DNA of 64,000 bases, taken from NCBI RefSeq assembly GCF_026151205.1, contig NC_087082.1:13053865-13117864 (forward strand), written 5' to 3'. This document shows positions 27,301 through 39,300 of this stretch, one piece after another. The DNA comes from Bolinopsis microptera. Taxonomy: Eukaryota; Ctenophora; Tentaculata; Lobata; Bolinopsidae. A program made the position numbers and the translations under genes. The notes below the pieces were generated by a model. That model searched no databases, was not told the DNA's origin, and worked only from the letters and a program-made list of their open reading frames with translations. Numbering within the stretch: the first letter of the stretch is position 1; each line of letters starts with the position of its first letter.

Positions 27301-30300
27301 TTATTATATAATTAATGATAACCCTTTCAGAAGAACCAAAGCTCGTTCCAATTAGACATCAAGAGTTTGATATCAGACGAGATATTCCATGACGAAGAGC
27401 TACAACAGGTCAGCAAAATTAATACTTGATAATATTTACTCACTGTATAACTATTGTGAACTTTGCAAGCATTAAATATATTATAAGAATTAAATATTAT
27501 TGGATACGTCTTGTAAAGTTTGTAATTTCTGAGTTTAATATCAGTTTTTAAGATTTTAAATTTTTAAGATCAAAATTCCCTCGAAATTGAATTTTTAGTT
27601 GTTTCTGATAGAAGGGAGTGATATCTATCAGATGCTTTTGGTCCCATGGAAAAATATTATTCCTAGCCAAAATTATTATCGGTCAAAGGTCAGCACTTAA
27701 GTGTAGTTGTATTGCGCAAGCGATTTTCAATCACGTGTCCTGAAAATCGAGTCTAAAATCTTCTCCTACATTTTTTGAGCAATCACCTTGAAAAGTTGAA
27801 ACTTTCAGGATATGTTCTAAGGACCATTTAGAAGATTCCATTCGATCAGAATTTTAAGATAGGCCTTTAGTTAGGGCAAGAGTTGATTTTTCTGTGAACA
27901 AATTCGTAACAAAGGTTTGTCTACTGGAATGTGTTGTCCATAGTCCCAGGAACCACAAAAAAAAACCGTCCAGCTGAAACTTTTGGGCAAAAATTTGTAT
28001 AGTCATTTTTCTCCAGGAACCCATACGCCCCACCCCTAATATTGGTTATTCGGCTCCCGAAGGTCTTGAGATCTCCATAGGGGGTGCAAAATGACCGCAA
28101 TGGCCACATTATGGCAGGCGAATGATAGTTTCAGAACAATTGGAGCTTTATTTTTCGAAATAAATGGAATTTTCGAAATTTTTCTCAATTTTATTGAAAT
28201 TTCGAAAAAAAATACACCAAATTATTTTTAACGCTTATTTCAAATCTTACTCGGGAAATAACTTCAATTTACAAATATCAAGGTTAACTAACAAACAACA
28301 GATTATTGACCAACCCCCAGACAGCTCTTCGACGGTACATACTACTCTGGTTGAATGTCTTAAGTTATCCTACAGTGAGCCGATGATAATCACATTCGAT
28401 TTTCCATTGTGGATTAAGGCCACCCGAATAGTACTGGAAACTGGGATGCCTATTGTGGTCAGGGTTGGGGGCTTCCACACTCTCACGAGTTTTCTTGGCT
28501 GCATAGGCTATATAATGGCAGACTCGGGTTTAGAGGAGCTCATCAAACTCGTGTATCCTGGAGACGTCACGCATATATCGGATGGAGGATCTTACTATAA
28601 AGCGTTGAGAGCCCACTTTCTGATCGACGCCGCTCTTTGTTGTTTCATTATAGAGGAAGAAGTTTACGACGATGAACTAGTAGACTTGGAAGGTTACATC
28701 AACAAATGTGTGAACGAAAATCTAGGTGTTAACTTTAAGACTAAATCTATTCAGGATCTATCAGAGAAAATAACTCTGCTTCTAAAGAACCTGTTTTCCA
28801 ACAGTAGAACAGCAGCTCTATGGGTTACTTACCACAACATGATAACACTAGTAAAGGACTTCATAAGAGCAGAGAGGTTGCACGACTACAATATGCATTT
28901 ATCAGCAGTAGCTTTGAAGCTGCCCTACTTCGCAGCAGCTGGGAGGGGACAGTATGCAAAAGCTTTAAGACTCATGTATTTGGAGCAGGATGTTATTTTT
29001 AAAGTCAAGTATGGGGCGTTTTTAAAGACCTTTAAAGTAACTGGGCTTCACACGGTTTGTTACAACGACCACGAGTGGGCCGGGGTGTGGACTGACCTCT
29101 CCATAGAGGGCAGCTAAATCTAGTGGTGGATTAACAAGTGGAAGGATGAGTAATCGTGAGTCCGCTCACAAGTTATGGGTGGCCACCCTGAATCAGATGG
29201 CTTTAATAAATCAGTCTTTTGGAGATTCATTAGCTAATTCATCGAAGCGAGGAGTACCAACTAAAGCTGCCATCCACTCAGATCTTACCAAGTCATCAAT
29301 CAAGAAAAACTGTGATGTATTTGGAAAATTATTAACTTGGTTTAAAGTTACTGTCGACTTTACAGAGTCCGAAGATAAGACTAAGTTAATATCTTTTTCG
29401 ACTGGTCTTATATCACAGCCTGGGAACGATGAGGTGAATCCCGAGGAATGTTTGGCCGTTGGGGCTGTCCTTCAACATGAGCTAGATGGGTTGACATTCA
29501 TCGATAAGATAAGTATCAAAGGTAAAGCAAAGAACTTGACACAACTAAGAAAGCAGGTTAAAGTGAATAATAAAAGCGTTGCAGTCGATCCGTTGAAGTG
29601 TTTTAACCGTCTAGTCTTGGTTGCTGATAGAGAGACTTCAATAGAGGAATGCCTAACATACGAGTTAACTGTGATGCCGATGAGCTTATTTGATCAATAT
29701 CAGATGATGAGGAAATCTAATAAGGCTGCTCTTGGTATTTATAAACCAATCTACACTTAAATCTTGCAGCTTCACGATCCCACTAGTCATTGATGGAGGT
29801 TGGCTAATTCACCAACTAAGCTCATTTAAAGGGTGTGACAATTATGGTGAGGTAGCAATGGAGTTCTTGAAGCTTATCCCTAAAAATCGGGATGTTACTG
29901 TGATTTTTGATGGATATGAGCCTTCTACTAAAGATCACGAGCACAAGAGGAGAGTAAAAGCGTTCTGTGCTAATATTGCTGTAAAGAAATCCACCTTTTG
30001 TACTGTCACCAAAACAACATTTCTGAGCAACAACAATAACAAAAAAGAACTGATCGACCTTATCTCAAGCATTTTTACTGTAAATGGTATTGAAGTGATC
30101 AGAGCTTGTAACGATGCTGATACTTTAATTGCAAAGAAAAGATTGGTAATGTCATTCCTTGGTGATGTTGAATTGAAGGCAGAGGATACCGATATAGTTC
30201 AAGTCTATTAGTACATCATTTCAACAGTGACCATCACAATGATATTTATCTAACAACGAAGAAGGGTACATATTCAATCAAAGAAATATCAAGTCATCTA

Positions 30301-33300
30301 GATCATAAAGAAAAGGAGATACTTCTTCTAATTCATAGTATTTCAGGTTGTGATAGCGTCAGTGGAGTGCAATGTTTGGTTTTAGCAAGGTTAAAGTGCT
30401 AAAGAAAGCTCTCGCCTTTGATGAGCAAGGTCAGTTGGCAACATTACTTTCGGTGAGAGAATCAAAAGAAAAGATTATTGAGGCAGGCCTCTGTTTCTTG
30501 CAGTACATTTATGGTGACAAAAAAAGACTCTTTCTGCTTTGAGATTCCTAGCATACAATAGGATGGTAGCGAAAAAGAGTCTCAATCCGAATAGGCTACC
30601 TCCAATAATAGCTTCAGCAACGGAGCACATCCTTAGAGCTTACTTACAGTACCATAACTGGGTCATGCTTAACGCTGACAGTCTGAATCCCCTTGACTAC
30701 GGCTGGAAATTGGCTTCTGGTGGCACTTACGAACCAGTTGCAACAAAAGCTATAATTGCTCCAGAGTCTATTTTGAACCTTATATGTTGTAACTGTTCTG
30801 TCGATGTGGAACAGGCCTGTTTGACTTTCAGATGTTCATGTAGGAAATATGGCTTCAATTGTTTGCCAGCTTGTGGACGATGCCATGGTATGAACTGCAC
30901 AAACATTAGACATGATGAACCTGAAGAACAAGCGAATTTTGATTAATATTAACTGTGTATTAATATTTGTCATGGTATTTACTGAGAATACACATTTTAG
31001 ATTAACTGTATTTGTTATTTGTAGATGAGTTTTTAAATAGATTTGAAATAAGCGTTAAAAATAATTTGGTGTATTTTTTTTCAAAATTTCAATAAAATTG
31101 AGAAAAATTTCGAAAAATTCCATTTATTTCGAAAAATAAAGCTCCAATCGTTCTGAAACTATCATTCGCCTGCCATAATGTGGCCATTGCGGTCATTTTG
31201 CACCCCCTATGGAGATCTCAAGACCTTCGGGAGCCGAATAACCAATATTAGGGGTGGGGCGTATGGGTTTCTGGAGAAAAATGACTATAAAAATTTTTGC
31301 CCAAAAGTTTCAGCTGGACGGTTTTTTTTGGTGGTTCCAGGGACTATGGACAACACATTCCTGTAGACAAACCTTTGTTACGAATTTGTTCACAGATTGA
31401 CCCATAAACAGCAATTCTTGCCCTAACTACTTAGAAAATTTTTTATTCGATTTTGAAAATCTTGGACCTCGTTTTTTGACGATTTTTCCAGGTCCAAGAT
31501 TTTCAAAATCGAATTAAAAATTTTCTAAGGCCTATCTTAAAATTCTGATCGAATGGAATCTTCTAAATGGTCCTTAGAACATATCCTGAAAGTTTCAAGG
31601 TGATTGCTCAAAAAATGTAGGAGAAGATAGAATTTTAGACTCGATTTTCAGGGCGCACGATTGAAAATCGCTCGCGCCATACAATTACACATGAACGCTG
31701 ACCTTTGACCGGCAATAAATTCGGCTAGGAACAATATTTTTCCATGGGACCTAAAAGCAGCAGATAGATATCACTCCCCTCTATGAGAAACAACTATAAA
31801 ATCAATTTCGAGAGAAATTTCATAAAGACCCCCCCCCCCCCCCCCCCCCCTGCCCCCTTAGCAACTTATCTTGCCACGAGTATCGCCAGTGCTGAAAAGC
31901 AACACGATGGGAGTCTGTAGAGTAAGAAATGAAAAAACTACTTTAACAATCTTATTTTATCTGAAGGCCCTCGACCGTTTCATTAGTGATAAAGTAATAA
32001 CGCTCTCGCATATTATGATGATATCAACCATTCGATACCTCGATGGTCTTCTAATCCGATTGCTTTCAAATACCCTGAAAAATATGTACTTAAAGCTAGA
32101 AAAGGAAATGCTCCATTTCGTACATATTGAAGCGAATACGTTTAAAAAGGCGCAAGAAACGCTTTTAACTTGCCAATGACTGGTTTAATCCTGAATCCGA
32201 AACTGAGCTTTTATTTGTGATTATTACCATGAAGTCATACCACTGACCGGAGACAAAGGCAGTATCCAAGAAGCCTTGCCCCGATTAAGGAGAAGGAGCA
32301 AAGTTAAAATTTTCTCTGGCGTCAGAAGCGGTCATATTCATAGGGTCGTATGCGGAGCTGAATATACGGTATATATAGGTCAACATGAACATTGAACATG
32401 TCAATTAATGTTAGTCGAAACTAACTGCATCCAAACTACACGATATCTGCTTACCATCACGTCATAAGTAGTCCGCGGACTGGGTTGGCTTTCTTGGATA
32501 CTGTCGAGACAAAATTATAATTCTTAGTGGGTAAAGTCAGTCGGAAATTGGTTAATTTTATATTAAGATTTCAGCTCTGGAACTTATAGCATGAAAAGTC
32601 AAATGTTTTCCCTCTAATCGGCTAGTGTAATACCTGCAACTGACAATAGCACTAAACCGTCTATGATATAAAAAGCGATTCTCCAGAAGAAATAAATTTC
32701 TTGAATTTCGTATAACTAATTTTACCAAAATACTTCTATTCATAAACCGCGAGTGAAAGGATAATTATTCTAATTAATATTTTATGTCGTCATAATTAAA
32801 AGCTGGCACAACCACCAGCTGTATCACGCAGAAAATACCTCGTACAACACAGGTACTGCTACGTCACAACATTTCACAGCTGAGTGAAATGTGACGAACA
32901 ACAAAAAACAACAAAATTAGGATTCATTAGCACTCTTATATATTTCAGTATGAAATGAAATGAAATAATGTGCTTGTATACCGCCCAAATGATTAGCAAC
33001 TTACACAATTGTACTAACCACGTCAGAGCGGTTCTAAAGGGTGAAAGATGCATTATAGACTTTAACTTAGTTATCCGTAACTTGAAAATTGAATGAACAA
33101 TGAAATGGAGTTACATTTCGTAATGCTGTAATGCAGTCGATTTGTAAGTTTTGCTATCAGCGGATAAGTTTTTAGCTAAATATGTTCCTGATAGAGTGAC
33201 AAGCTAATAGTGTAAATCTAAACAACAGCTGTTTCCACAATATTAGGTGTATATTGGATGAGTCCCGCCCTATTTGATCGTTCAACCAAACCTATGAAAA

Positions 33301-36300
33301 CAGAGGTAACGCAATATCTTATCACTTCTTCTCCTATAGCCATATAAATCCAATAATAAAAAATAATAGTACAATCCACGTTAGGAACAGGTACGGATGT
33401 ACTAATATCTGTCAAAAAACTAACCCATAAATAGGCCACTTAATCCACCAACCCACATGAAACCTGATCATTTGAACTGTGAGATTAGCCGTTTCAGATA
33501 TCACAATTTCAAGTTGTTTCTGGTGATGTGATTCCATTTCTTTCAGTAAACGAGGCTCTGCAAGTTTGGCAACAATACGGTAATCAAGCGCATCCGATTC
33601 TTTCTTCATAGAGTTTTCGTTGACAATCGGCTATTGTTGGAATATATTTTCATCCTGGTAGTTCATATTGATTGGATTCTTTCGAGACTTCTTACCCTTC
33701 TTTGGCGTATGTGGTGCATTTTTCTTTATTACTATTAAGTATTAGGTGCTTCATTCTTTCGTTCACCTTCAGTCTCTCGGACAGGTAAGAAAATACTGCC
33801 TTGCTGCAAACTACAAACAACAACCTTTCTTCTTCGGTGAAAGACGTCTTCTTAGCATCATGCACTAGTTCATCCCTAACCTCAATTATTCTCTTAAGTA
33901 TCATATGTTTCACTGACTGATTTAATGTGAATGCTTTAAGCAGAGTCCCCAACGAAGCGTCATCTTCTAATTTTCGGTTAAGAAAATGTCTTCACGTAAA
34001 CAATATTCAAAATATTTTGTAACAGAGATTGTTTGTTCTGCATCATTGTTCATATTTTCAAAGATAGGCGGTTCTTCTATTCCCATCATTGCAAGACTGA
34101 GATCTTCAGATCTCGGGGGAGGCAACAATCTAAAAAGCGATGCAAGCAAAAGGTCTTTATATCAAGGAAAGAATTTCTCTAGTAGAAACAAACAATATAC
34201 AGGGTGGGCCTCAAAAGTCTACCCATCCTTATCTCTTAAAATTGTAACAGCTCGCTGAGATCTCACTAATTATTTTATTTCAGAATGGAAAAGCGCCATA
34301 ACTTACGTTCTGATTAATATTTTTGCTTCAAATTTTAAGAGATAAGGAAGGGTAGACTTTTGAGGCCCACCCTGTACCTAAAAAATGCGGGTTCAAGCCT
34401 ATTTTGGTATTTAATAATAATATTGATCTAGATAATATTATGTTTTTCATACTGTCAGAAAATAAAAGTCTCGGATCCTATGTACATTAAGATTGTTACG
34501 GGATTTTACCTTTTAAAAGGATATTTTGATTTGAGCTGTGTTCACTGATGGCTTGAGTTTACCTCAGTAGCTGAGTAGCAGGAGAGGTGAAATTCTAAGA
34601 CTAGATTTAGTCTACTACAGTAGTCTAGATATAGTTTAGATGCAGTCTAGTTTCGGCACGATCCTACACATATTATATCGTAAGGGGACGACACAGTAGA
34701 ATGAGGACAATTTTCGTGAGATGTCCACGATAAGATTAAAAAGGAGATAACACCTGTACCTAGTGATAAGGTAAGACTGGAGGTGCCCCTTTAACAGTAC
34801 GTGTTGTACTACGTGACTAACGTGACTAATGATACAGAATATCTGCATTAGTCACGTTGGTAGAGCATGATGGTAAGAGCAAGCAGCTCTGTTTTGCATG
34901 ACATTGCAATCGCTCCCCGCATATTTGGCACTCATTAAACTTCATAATTTCGTCTCTTTCTCTAGATTTTGGTCTTGGTTATAAACTTACAACAAAGTAA
35001 CGTTAAATTAAGAGTTGGGATTTATGCCGTGTAGCACATCTAGGATGCAGGAGGAGGTTACAAGTTTAGTAACGACTCCAGCGGGTCTACTGCGACAGTA
35101 CCTTTTGCCTGCTTCTTCAATGATATAGGAGTATAATATCTAATTCATGGTTTTATTTTATGCAGGACTCCGACTAATTTGTCAAATCATTAAAATATTA
35201 CTTCATCCGAGGGCTATGATAAATAAGCCCGACTCCGACCTGCGGCAGCAGTTTAGTAATTCAATAGATAATGACTTAGTACAGTAGATAATGATTTAGT
35301 AGATAAAAGATAATTGTTCTCTACGCCCAACAGCAAGGTAAGTTTATAAGTATACGTAGGTATATTAATATAGAATTAGTATATTATATAACCGTCTCTC
35401 TAAGACAGATCTGTCTGCAGAGCTTGTCTAAGAGAGTCTGTTAGACAGGCTCTAGATAAGCTGGTGAGCGGACGATGAACATGGGTTAGCGCACGTGTGT
35501 TACAATATGCTATACGCCTCTAGCCAGGGGGTCCAGCAGAGACGACTTATACAAATGTATCGAATTTTGAAGGTGCACATCGAGAATTTTGAAACTTTGG
35601 CTAAAACAGTAATATAGTGCTATGTTTCGTAAAATAAGGGGGGGGGGGGGGGGGGGGGGGCAACCATATTAAAGTATATCCCCGGGTAAAAATCGGAAAA
35701 AAACTTTGTATTTTGGCCCATAAATTGGTCAAGTATCAATATCTTTGAAAAGACTAACTTTACATGAAAGGTAAATTTGATCTATACATTAAAGGCCTTT
35801 AAAGAAATTAAGCGGCCAAATTTTGAATCGAGATAATATAGGTATATTAAAGTATATTAAAGTATATTAAATCCACCTACAATTAGTAGATTTATATTCT
35901 TCCTTATATGCCCATATTTGGGAATATGCACCAAATTTGATATACAAAAAATTTGTATTTTGGCCCATAAATTGGTCAAGTATCAATATCTTTGAACAAG
36001 ACTAACTTTACATGAAAGGTAAATTTGATCTATACATTAAAGGCCTTTAAAGAAATTAAGCGGCCAAATTTTGAATCGAGATAATATAGGTATATTAAAG
36101 TATATTAAAGTATATTAAAAGTACATTAAAGTATATTAAAGTATATTAAAAAACCTACATTTTAATATACTTTCATATGGTTGCCCCTCTCCCCCCAAAT
36201 TAGCAGTCAAAGTTTTCGCTTCCTATGCGTACTTGAGATTCTCGCAATGTTCACCGTGTAGAGGGCGGCTAATTTTTTGTGAATCAGACATTTACAGTTA

Positions 36301-39300
36301 ACCTTATGAACGTCACTTTATTTTCTATTACAGGTGCACAACGTGTTACTACGTCACATCTCAGATCTGAGGAAGATTTACAATCACTACTGCAAACTTG
36401 CAGACCAGGAAAGCGGAATCCTCGCAAGAATGGAGGTTTGATCTTTATCTTATATTAATTACTGCTTTTCTTATTATATTATCAGTTTTCTTTATTATAT
36501 AACAATATAACTTATTATATAACTTACCTCTCACTTAAGCTGCGTATTTTTATTAACTTTTGCGACTTTGTCACTCTTAAAAGCATCTGAATAGAAACAT
36601 GTATTCCTTGAAAGAGCGAGATATTCTCTAATACAAAATTAATTCCTTAGGTTCTATAAAAGCTTAAAAATCTTGGAACAAAATACAAATATCGAGTCAA
36701 AAGCATAAAAGCATGAAAAAATCAAATTAGGCAAAATTAGTCGCTTGTCGAACAGCTCAGGAACATGTATTTTGATCACTCTGTAAAAGTTCACATACAA
36801 AAATAACGACTGAATGGAATTTCATGACTGAAAGAGGATCCAAGACGAAATTTCTTCAATTCTTTGGTGTTTAATTGGTCAATATTTTGTCGCTTCGGTA
36901 TGTAATCAGAAGACAGCAAGCGGTATAAATTATGATTTGAATTGACTTCTTTTTTTTTGTAATAGAAAATTAATTAGGCGTGGGTATTGGATTGTCTTAA
37001 AATTAGGATCTTAAACGCCTAGGCATAAAACCCCGACGGACAATAAAACCCCGAAGGACAATCATTGCGCAAAGATAAAGATCAAATAGGAACTAATGAG
37101 TAATACTAATGACCAATCGGTATCTCTTCTAAGATAATATTTATTAAAAATAATACATTGTTAGAGAAATTGCTAGATCTAGCATAGAAGTCATAGAGAT
37201 CATTCTGTAGAAGTTCATATTATATACAATATCTGTATCGACTGAATACTTACTTGTACTTTATCGACTGAATGAAATATTTAATATAATTTCATTAGTG
37301 GAAGTAGAAAAAAGAGAACTTGGGAGTCGGAACTGGAAGTTCTACAATTCTGCGGATCTAAGGGCCCATGCTTGTGCAGGAGCTGCATTTGCACTCAATA
37401 TCTGTGTTTTGGTGACCCGAAGTTAACCATAACCCTTACCACAAGCCTAACCCTAACCCGGGCCCTAAACAATCGAATTCGTATTTTACTAGCCTGTCAA
37501 GTGACCAAAACGGTTTTTTGCCCATAACTCTCCAGGGAAGCATTTTAACCCTACGTCATGGGGGGTGATTCGGAATCAGCGTCCAAAAATACACCGATAT
37601 ATAACAGTATCACTTTCATGCCCCAAAGGGCCTTTTCACAAGAATTTCCTTAAAATTTGGGCGAGCGATTTAGTAGAAGCGGTAGAAAAGCGATCATAAG
37701 CGCCTATAAGCGCTTTTAAATCCTGATTCTGCCGGTGACCCCAGGTTGCACAGAAAAGCACTTATAACTATAAGCAGGCACACTGATTTCCAGTTCTGAC
37801 CAGGTTAAGGGGAATTGAGAAATCGCTTATAAGCGCAGCATTAAAAAAGCGCTTTTTAATTCCGGGCACTCCCCCGTTCCGACCAGGTTAGTGGTAGCAT
37901 TGAAAAAGCGCTTATAAGCGCTTTTTAATTCCGGGCACTCCCCCGTTCCGAACAGGTTAGTGGCAGCATTGAAAAAGCGCTTATAAGCGCTTTCTAATTC
38001 TTGCCAACCAGGCCATGGGTGATAGGAAAAGCGGTAGAAAAGCGATCATAAGCGCTTTTAAATCCTGACTCTGCCGTGTACCCCAGGTTGCTCAGAAAAG
38101 CACTTATAAGCGGGCACTTTGATTTCCAGTTCCGACCAGGTTAGGGGCAGCATTTAAAAAGCGCTTATGAGCGCTTTTTAATTCCGGGCACTCCCCCGTT
38201 CCGACCAGGTTAGTGGCAGCATTGAAAAAGCGCTTATAAGCGCTTTCTAATTCTTGCCAACCAGGCCATGGGTGATAGGAAAAGCGGTAGAAAAGCGATC
38301 ATAAGCGCTTTTAAATCCTGATTCTGCCGGTGACCCCAGGTTGCACAGAAAAGCACTTATAACTATAAGCGGGCACACTGATTTCCAGTTCTGACCAGGT
38401 TAAGGGGAATTGAGAAATCGCTTATAAGCGCAGCATTAAAAAGCGCTAATGAGCGCTTTTTAATTCCGGGCACTCCCCCGTTCCGACCAGGTTAGTGGCA
38501 GCATTGAAAAAGCGCTTATAAGCGCTTTCTAATTCTTGCCAACCAGGCCATGGGTGATAGGAAAAGCGGTAGAAAAGCGATCATAAGCGCTTTTAAATCC
38601 TGACTCTGCCGTGTACCCCAGGTTGCTCAGAAAAGCACTTATAAGCGGGCACTCTGATTTCCAGTTCCGACCAGGTTAGGGGCAGCATTTAAAAAGCGCT
38701 TATGAGCGCTTTTTAATTCCGGGCACTCCCCCGTTCCGACCAGGTTAGTGGTAGCATTGAAAAAGCGCTTATAAGCGCTTTTTAATTCCGGGCACACCCC
38801 TGTTCCGAACAGGTTAGGGGCAGCATTGAAAAAACGCTTATAAGCGCTTTATAATTCTTGCCAACCAGGCTAGAAAAAGCGGTAGAAAAGCGATCATAAG
38901 CGCCTATAAGCGCTTTTAAATCCTGACTCTGCCGGTGCACCCCAGGTTGCTCAGAAAAGCACATGCAAGTGGGCACTCTCCAGTTCCGACCAGGTTAAGG
39001 GGAATTGAGAAATCGCTTATAAGCGCTTTTAAATTCCGGGCACCACCCCGTTCCGACCAGGTTAGGGGCGGCATTGAAAAAGCGCTTATAAGCTCTTTTA
39101 AATTCCGGGCACACCCCCGTTCCGACCAGCTAAGGGGCAGCATTGAAAAACGCTTATAAGCGCTTTATAATTCTTGCCAACCCATGCCATGGGTGATAGT
39201 AAAAGTGGTAGAAAAGCGATCATAAGCGCCTATAAGCGCTTTTAAATCCTGACTCTGCCGGTGCACCCCAGGTTGCTCAGAAAAGCACATGAAAGTTCCA

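Larger units (their letters stand above)
27575..31824 (+). mobile_element. Long-TIR DNA transposon relic encoding FEN/PIN-like nuclease and CXC motif
   Basis: About 675 bp terminal inverted repeats: the left TIR (about 27575-28250) and right TIR (about 31041-31824) are reverse complements with scattered differences. For example, the same antisense 62-codon stretch beginning MWPLRSFCTPYGDLK appears on minus at 28109-27921 and on plus at 31178-31366. Between them lie plus-strand coding pieces in order at 28164, 29146, 29732 and 30539. I recall this as a large repeat-protein family of cnidarians, sponges and arthropods with no settled name. No standard DDE transposase signature is visible. The coding region is in at least four pieces in different frames, so the copy is dead. 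TIR ends are approximate and no target duplication is obvious. It sits in RSPH10B intron 9. Confidence 0.75.

Noticed and set aside
27921-28109. 62-codon minus-strand gene also present at 31178-31366
   Set aside because: It is the open frame of a terminal inverted repeat, present once in each TIR, with no sign of coding selection that I can see.
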